DNA of 64,000 nucleotides from an uncultured Clostridia bacterium (GTDB lineage Bacteria > Bacillota > Clostridia > Oscillospirales > Acutalibacteraceae), in contig CALWDJ010000010.1 in the NCBI GenBank assembly GCA_944376655.1, positions 1 to 64,000 on the forward strand, in the 5' to 3' direction. The translations under genes were made by a program, and so were the position numbers. How positions within the stretch are numbered: position 1 is the first letter of the stretch; each line of letters starts with the position of its first letter. A model generated the notes under the pieces. It saw only the letters and a list, made by a program, of their open reading frames with translations. It did no database searches and was not told the origin of the DNA. Below are positions 61,406-64,000 of the stretch, piece by piece.

Positions 61406-62197
61406 ATGTCAAGAATCTGTCCGCTTTTCAGCGGCTCAACAGGAAACAGTACATATATATCGGGTCCTTCCGGCTCACTGCTTATTGACGCGGGCGTATC
61501 GCTGCGTTCGCTCGCAGCGGCGCTTGAGGCGGCGGGCGGCCGGATTGACGATATTACGGATATTTTCATTACGCACGAGCACGCGGACCATATCAAGGGT
61601 CTTTCGCCGTTTCTCAAAAAAACTGGAGCGCGCGTTATAGCGTCCGAAAAAACCCTTTCCGCCCTTATCTGCGCGGGCAAAATACCTGCCGGTATTGAAA
61701 CTCTCGCGGCGGAAAGCGGAAAGGTGACCGAAATTCCCGCCGCGGCGTTTATCAGGTTCGCCACCCCGCACGATTGTGACGGCTCGAGCGGATACTGCTT
61801 TTTCATGCCCGATAATGTGAAAATCTCCGTTTGCACCGATCTCGGTAAGATTACTGACGAAATAAGGCAGGCGCTGAGCGGCAGCGACGCGGTTCTGCTT
61901 GAATCGAACCATGATATTGAAATGCTCAAAAAAGGGCCGTACCCTCCGGAGCTTAAAATGAGAATTTTATCGGATACCGGGCATATTTCAAATTCCTCGT
62001 GCGCCTGTGAGCTTCCCGCGCTGCTTGAAGCCGGAACCACACGCTTTATTCTCGGACATCTCAGCCGCCATAACAACACTCCCCTGCTTGCTCTCTCGTC
62101 CGCAGAGGCGATCCTGACCGACGCCGGAGCGGAAAGCGGAAGTGATTATATGCTGACGGTGGCGGCTCCGTCAAGCAACAGGGTGACTGTGGTATGA
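61406..62197 (+). CDS. walJ: MBL-fold metallohydrolase WalJ (YycJ)
   Basis: Metallo-beta-lactamase fold hydrolase of 263 residues, with the HxHxDH motif in FITHEHADHIKG and further ligands in TPHDCDGSSG, LESNHD and LGHLSRHN. YycJ is linked to the WalKR locus in Bacillus and has nuclease-like relatives. AAGGAG precedes the ATG. Overlaps rlmH by 4 nt. No walK or walR genes in the window. Confidence 0.9.
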   Translation: MSRICPLFSGSTGNSTYISGPSGSLLIDAGVSLRSLAAALEAAGGRIDDITDIFITHEHADHIKGLSPFLKKTGARVIASEKTLSALICAGKIPAGIETLAAESGKVTEIPAAAFIRFATPHDCDGSSGYCFFMPDNVKISVCTDLGKITDEIRQALSGSDAVLLESNHDIEMLKKGPYPPELKMRILSDTGHISNSSCACELPALLEAGTTRFILGHLSRHNNTPLLALSSAEAILTDAGAESGSDYMLTVAAPSSNRVTVV

Positions 62198-62673
62198 TGA
62201 AAGTAACGGTTATTGCGATGTCGTCTCTCAAGGAAAAATACCTGAAAGACGCCGCCGCGGAATATATTAAACGGCTTAAAGCCTACTGCGATATAACGGT
62301 GACGGAAATCGAACCCGAAAGGCTGCCGGACAGGCCCTCAAAGGCCGAGGCAGACGCGGCGCTTGAGCGCGAGGCGGCGCAGATTATAAAAAGGATACCG
62401 CCGTCGGCGGCGGTTGTTCCGCTCTGCATAGAGGGCAAAGAGCTTTCAAGCGAGCAGTTCGCGGAATATATAGATAAAAATCAAAGCAGCGGACGCCCGC
62501 TCGTATTTATTATCGGCAGCTCTTACGGACTGTCCGAAAAGGTAAAGCGGCTTTCGGATATCAGACTGTCTTTTTCAAAGCTCACCTTCCCTCACCAGCT
62601 TTTCAGAATAATGCTTCTCGAACAGCTTTACCGCGCCTTCCGCATAAACGGAGGCGGAGCATACCATAAATAG
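62194..62673 (+). CDS. rlmH: 23S rRNA (pseudouridine1915-N3)-methyltransferase RlmH
   Basis: SPOUT methyltransferase, 159 residues, with [36 protein letters not shown] and [20 protein letters not shown]. The start overlaps walJ. Order walJ-rlmH is conserved in Firmicutes. Confidence 0.95.
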   Translation: MMKVTVIAMSSLKEKYLKDAAAEYIKRLKAYCDITVTEIEPERLPDRPSKAEADAALEREAAQIIKRIPPSAAVVPLCIEGKELSSEQFAEYIDKNQSSGRPLVFIIGSSYGLSEKVKRLSDIRLSFSKLTFPHQLFRIMLLEQLYRAFRINGGGAYHK

Positions 62674-62692
62674 CATAAGAGGAAAAAAACTC

Positions 62693-62721
62693 TTGACCTT
62701 CGGGGTGATGTGTGATATAAT
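62693..62721 (+). promoter_or_regulatory. Promoter of rpmG-secE-nusG
   Basis: TTGACC, 17-bp spacer, TATAAT, right after rlmH. The start of transcription would be near 62728, leaving a 5' leader of about 207 nt. Confidence 0.8.
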
Positions 62722-62727
62722 ACTATC

Positions 62728-62935
62728 ACCTCTGAAAGGTTCTTTTTTTTTGCGTAAGAACCGGTTTGATGCAGGCGCGCATCCGTATTGTGCTTTCCGT
62801 ATCGCGGCAGGCTCCGCGTACGGTACGGTGACCGCCGCAGACACCGAGGGAGGCGTTTACTTTTACGGCGTCGGCTTTTGCCGGCAGATTTTAAGTAAGA
62901 GCAAAAAATATTTCCGTAAAGCGGGAGGTGCCGTT
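62728..62935 (+). promoter_or_regulatory. Long 5' leader of rpmG-secE-nusG
   Basis: The leader has a GGTTCTT/AAGAACC stem (about 62738-62763) with a T-rich loop, then GC-rich inverted segments. It is open in the rpmG frame, but I see no protein motif. A regulatory role is possible. Confidence 0.35.
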
Positions 62936-63085
62936 ATGAGAGTTAAAATCACACTTGCTTGTACAGAATGCAAGCAGCGCAACTACAACACAATGAAAAA
63001 CAAGAAAAACGATCCGGACAGGCTTGAAATGAACAAGTATTGCAGATTCTGCAGGAAGCACACCCTGCATAAAGAGACCAAGTAG
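62936..63085 (+). CDS. rpmG: 50S ribosomal protein L33
   Basis: A 49-residue protein with two CxxC zinc-binding pairs (ACTECK and CRFCRKH), the C+ form. GGGAGGTG lies before the ATG. The frame extends upstream by 81 codons without a site, so the short form is correct. It starts the secE-nusG transcript. Confidence 0.95.
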   Translation: MRVKITLACTECKQRNYNTMKNKKNDPDRLEMNKYCRFCRKHTLHKETK

Positions 63086-63097
63086 GAGGATTCGTTG

Positions 63098-63787
63098 ATG
63101 AAAACTGTTAACAGAATTTGCCATATACTGGCTGTCATCTTCGGTCTCGGCTCACTTGTTCTTTTCTTTATGCGGTTCGCGACGATAGTCAGCGGCGGAA
63201 ACGAAGTAAATCTTGTCGGCGCGCAGCTGGGCTTCGGAAGCAAAATCACGGTGAACGGAACAGAGTACAATATGGCTATATCCTCGGATATACTTTTCTG
63301 CTTCCTGCTTACCGCGATTTCATTTATAATCAGCATCTTTTCTTTCAAATCCAAGAAGCTCCGCTACATGGCTCCGGCAATCGGTATCATTGACGCGGTG
63401 TATATGCTGGTAATCGCATTAAGCGCTCCTGAAGCATTTGTGGACAGACGTCCTCTTCCGGACATCACATCTACCACATATTCGCCGTATGTTCTGATAA
63501 CCGCGATCGCTCTGTTTGCCTTTACCGTTATCGCAGCCGCTTACCTCTTTATAGACGATTACATTGAGGTCAAGGAATCAAACGGTTCCAAGAAGACAAT
63601 AATGAGACGTGTTATACTCTTCTTCCGCGACTATAAGAGCGAAGTAAAGAAGATTGTATGGCCCGGCTGGAAAGATGTTCTTAAGAATACCGTTATTGTG
63701 CTTATAATGTGTCTTTTGATAGGAGTGCTCATTTGGCTTATAGACTTCGGTCTCGGCAAGCTGCTCGAGCTCATTCTTCAGGCATAA
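63098..63787 (+). CDS. secE: Preprotein translocase subunit SecE with N-terminal membrane extension
   Basis: The 229-residue protein ends in a normal SecE domain of about 60 residues (FFRDYKSEVKKIVWPGWKD with NTVIVLIMCLL). Before it lie about 165 extra residues with four hydrophobic segments (about 5-27, 66-86, 91-109, 130-152). Firmicutes SecE is usually 60-75 residues with one helix. AGGAGG precedes the ATG and the frame is continuous. The extension has no known domain I recognise. nusG follows after 18 bp, as usual for secE. Confidence 0.9.
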   Translation: MKTVNRICHILAVIFGLGSLVLFFMRFATIVSGGNEVNLVGAQLGFGSKITVNGTEYNMAISSDILFCFLLTAISFIISIFSFKSKKLRYMAPAIGIIDAVYMLVIALSAPEAFVDRRPLPDITSTTYSPYVLITAIALFAFTVIAAAYLFIDDYIEVKESNGSKKTIMRRVILFFRDYKSEVKKIVWPGWKDVLKNTVIVLIMCLLIGVLIWLIDFGLGKLLELILQA

Positions 63788-63805
63788 ACGATCCGGAGGT
63801 TGATC

Positions 63806-64000
63806 ATGGCTGACGCACAAGAAGCTAAGTGGTATGTTGTTCATACCTATTCAGGATATGAAAACAAGGTGGCAAGCGATCTTGCGACCATGGTTGAAAG
63901 CCGCGGAATGCAGGATCTCATACAGGATATAAAAATTCCTACCGAAACAGTCACTGAGATTAAGGAAGACAAAAAGCGCGAGGTTGAGCGCAAAATTTTC
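63806..64000 (+). CDS. nusG: Transcription termination/antitermination protein NusG (partial)
   Basis: The first 65 residues are present: KWYVVHTYSGYENKVASDL (NGN domain) follows a short N-terminal lead. GGAGG precedes the ATG. The gene runs off the end of the window. Confidence 0.95.
   Translation, partial: MADAQEAKWYVVHTYSGYENKVASDLATMVESRGMQDLIQDIKIPTETVTEIKEDKKREVERKIF

Noticed and set aside
62693..62935. An 81-codon N-terminal extension of L33
   Set aside because: L33 is about 49 residues, a strong Shine-Dalgarno site precedes the short start, and the upstream frame includes the promoter.
1..64000. CRISPR arrays, prophage genes, transposases, tRNA and rRNA genes
   Set aside because: None was seen on either strand; the only repeats are the two element copies, their flanking palindromes and a short repeat in khpB.

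Overview
The window looks like a chromosomal segment of a spore-forming Clostridia bacterium, most like the gut Oscillospirales/Ruminococcaceae type. The evidence is dipicolinate synthase (dpaA, dpaB), the germination protein YpeB, a Firmicutes-style mreBCD/PBP2/MinD/mgsA block, the rpmH-rnpA-yidD-yidC-khpB block, many TTG starts behind strong Shine-Dalgarno sites, and near-consensus sigma-A promoters with 17-bp spacers. No rRNA or tRNA gene, CRISPR array, prophage or transposase was seen. Genus-level placement is inference.

Layout. 1-33 kb is mostly minus strand. In order along the window it holds tmRNA (ssrA) and smpB; clpX-clpP-tig; a metallophosphoesterase; a candidate structured ncRNA whose terminator carries a repeat element; thrC, an M19 dipeptidase, yraN, rnhB, rbgA, lepB and rplS; ypeB; an oxidoreductase/isomerase pair divergent from an AraC regulator; a second copy of the repeat element; a PPTase, a secreted trigger-factor-like lipoprotein, prfB, prmA, an AlaX editing protein and murC; then cca and dpaAB on the plus strand, a Rieske flavoprotein, feoB, a DUF6320-like protein with an esterase/acyltransferase fusion, yebC and dusB. 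33-50 kb is plus strand: polA, an LMW-phosphatase/RimI fusion, tsaD, a lipid kinase, mreBCD, mrdA, a MinD-like ATPase, mgsA, hisS, aspS, rodA and a cytidylate-kinase-like gene. 50-64 kb holds a MATE transporter with a MarR regulator, an LTA-synthase-like enzyme, NUDIX, DUF523 and LOG genes, an SGNH hydrolase, rpmH-rnpA-yidD-yidC-khpB, murA, walJ-rlmH, and rpmG-secE-nusG (cut by the window end).

Most genes are core functions: proteolysis and ribosome rescue, protein export (lepB, yidC, secE), wall synthesis and shape (murA, murC, mreBCD, mrdA, rodA), tRNA quality control (cca, alaX, tsaD, dusB, hisS, aspS) and sporulation.

The most unusual signal is a repeat of about 230 bp present twice (5626-5854 plus strand; 15654-15887 minus strand). 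Both copies lie in the sense orientation between a terminator stem-loop and its T-tract. Both are bounded by an exact 24-bp direct duplication of the whole local terminator palindrome, which differs between the two sites. The two copies differ at several positions in ways that keep stems paired, so they look like a structured RNA or DNA element that targets intrinsic terminators. It encodes no convincing protein. Other points of interest are a structured orphan RNA at about 5380-5625, a SecE with a four-helix N-terminal extension, an LMW-PTP/RimI fusion, an esterase/condensation-domain fusion, an extracytoplasmic trigger-factor paralogue, a CTG start and a probable leaderless dusB mRNA.
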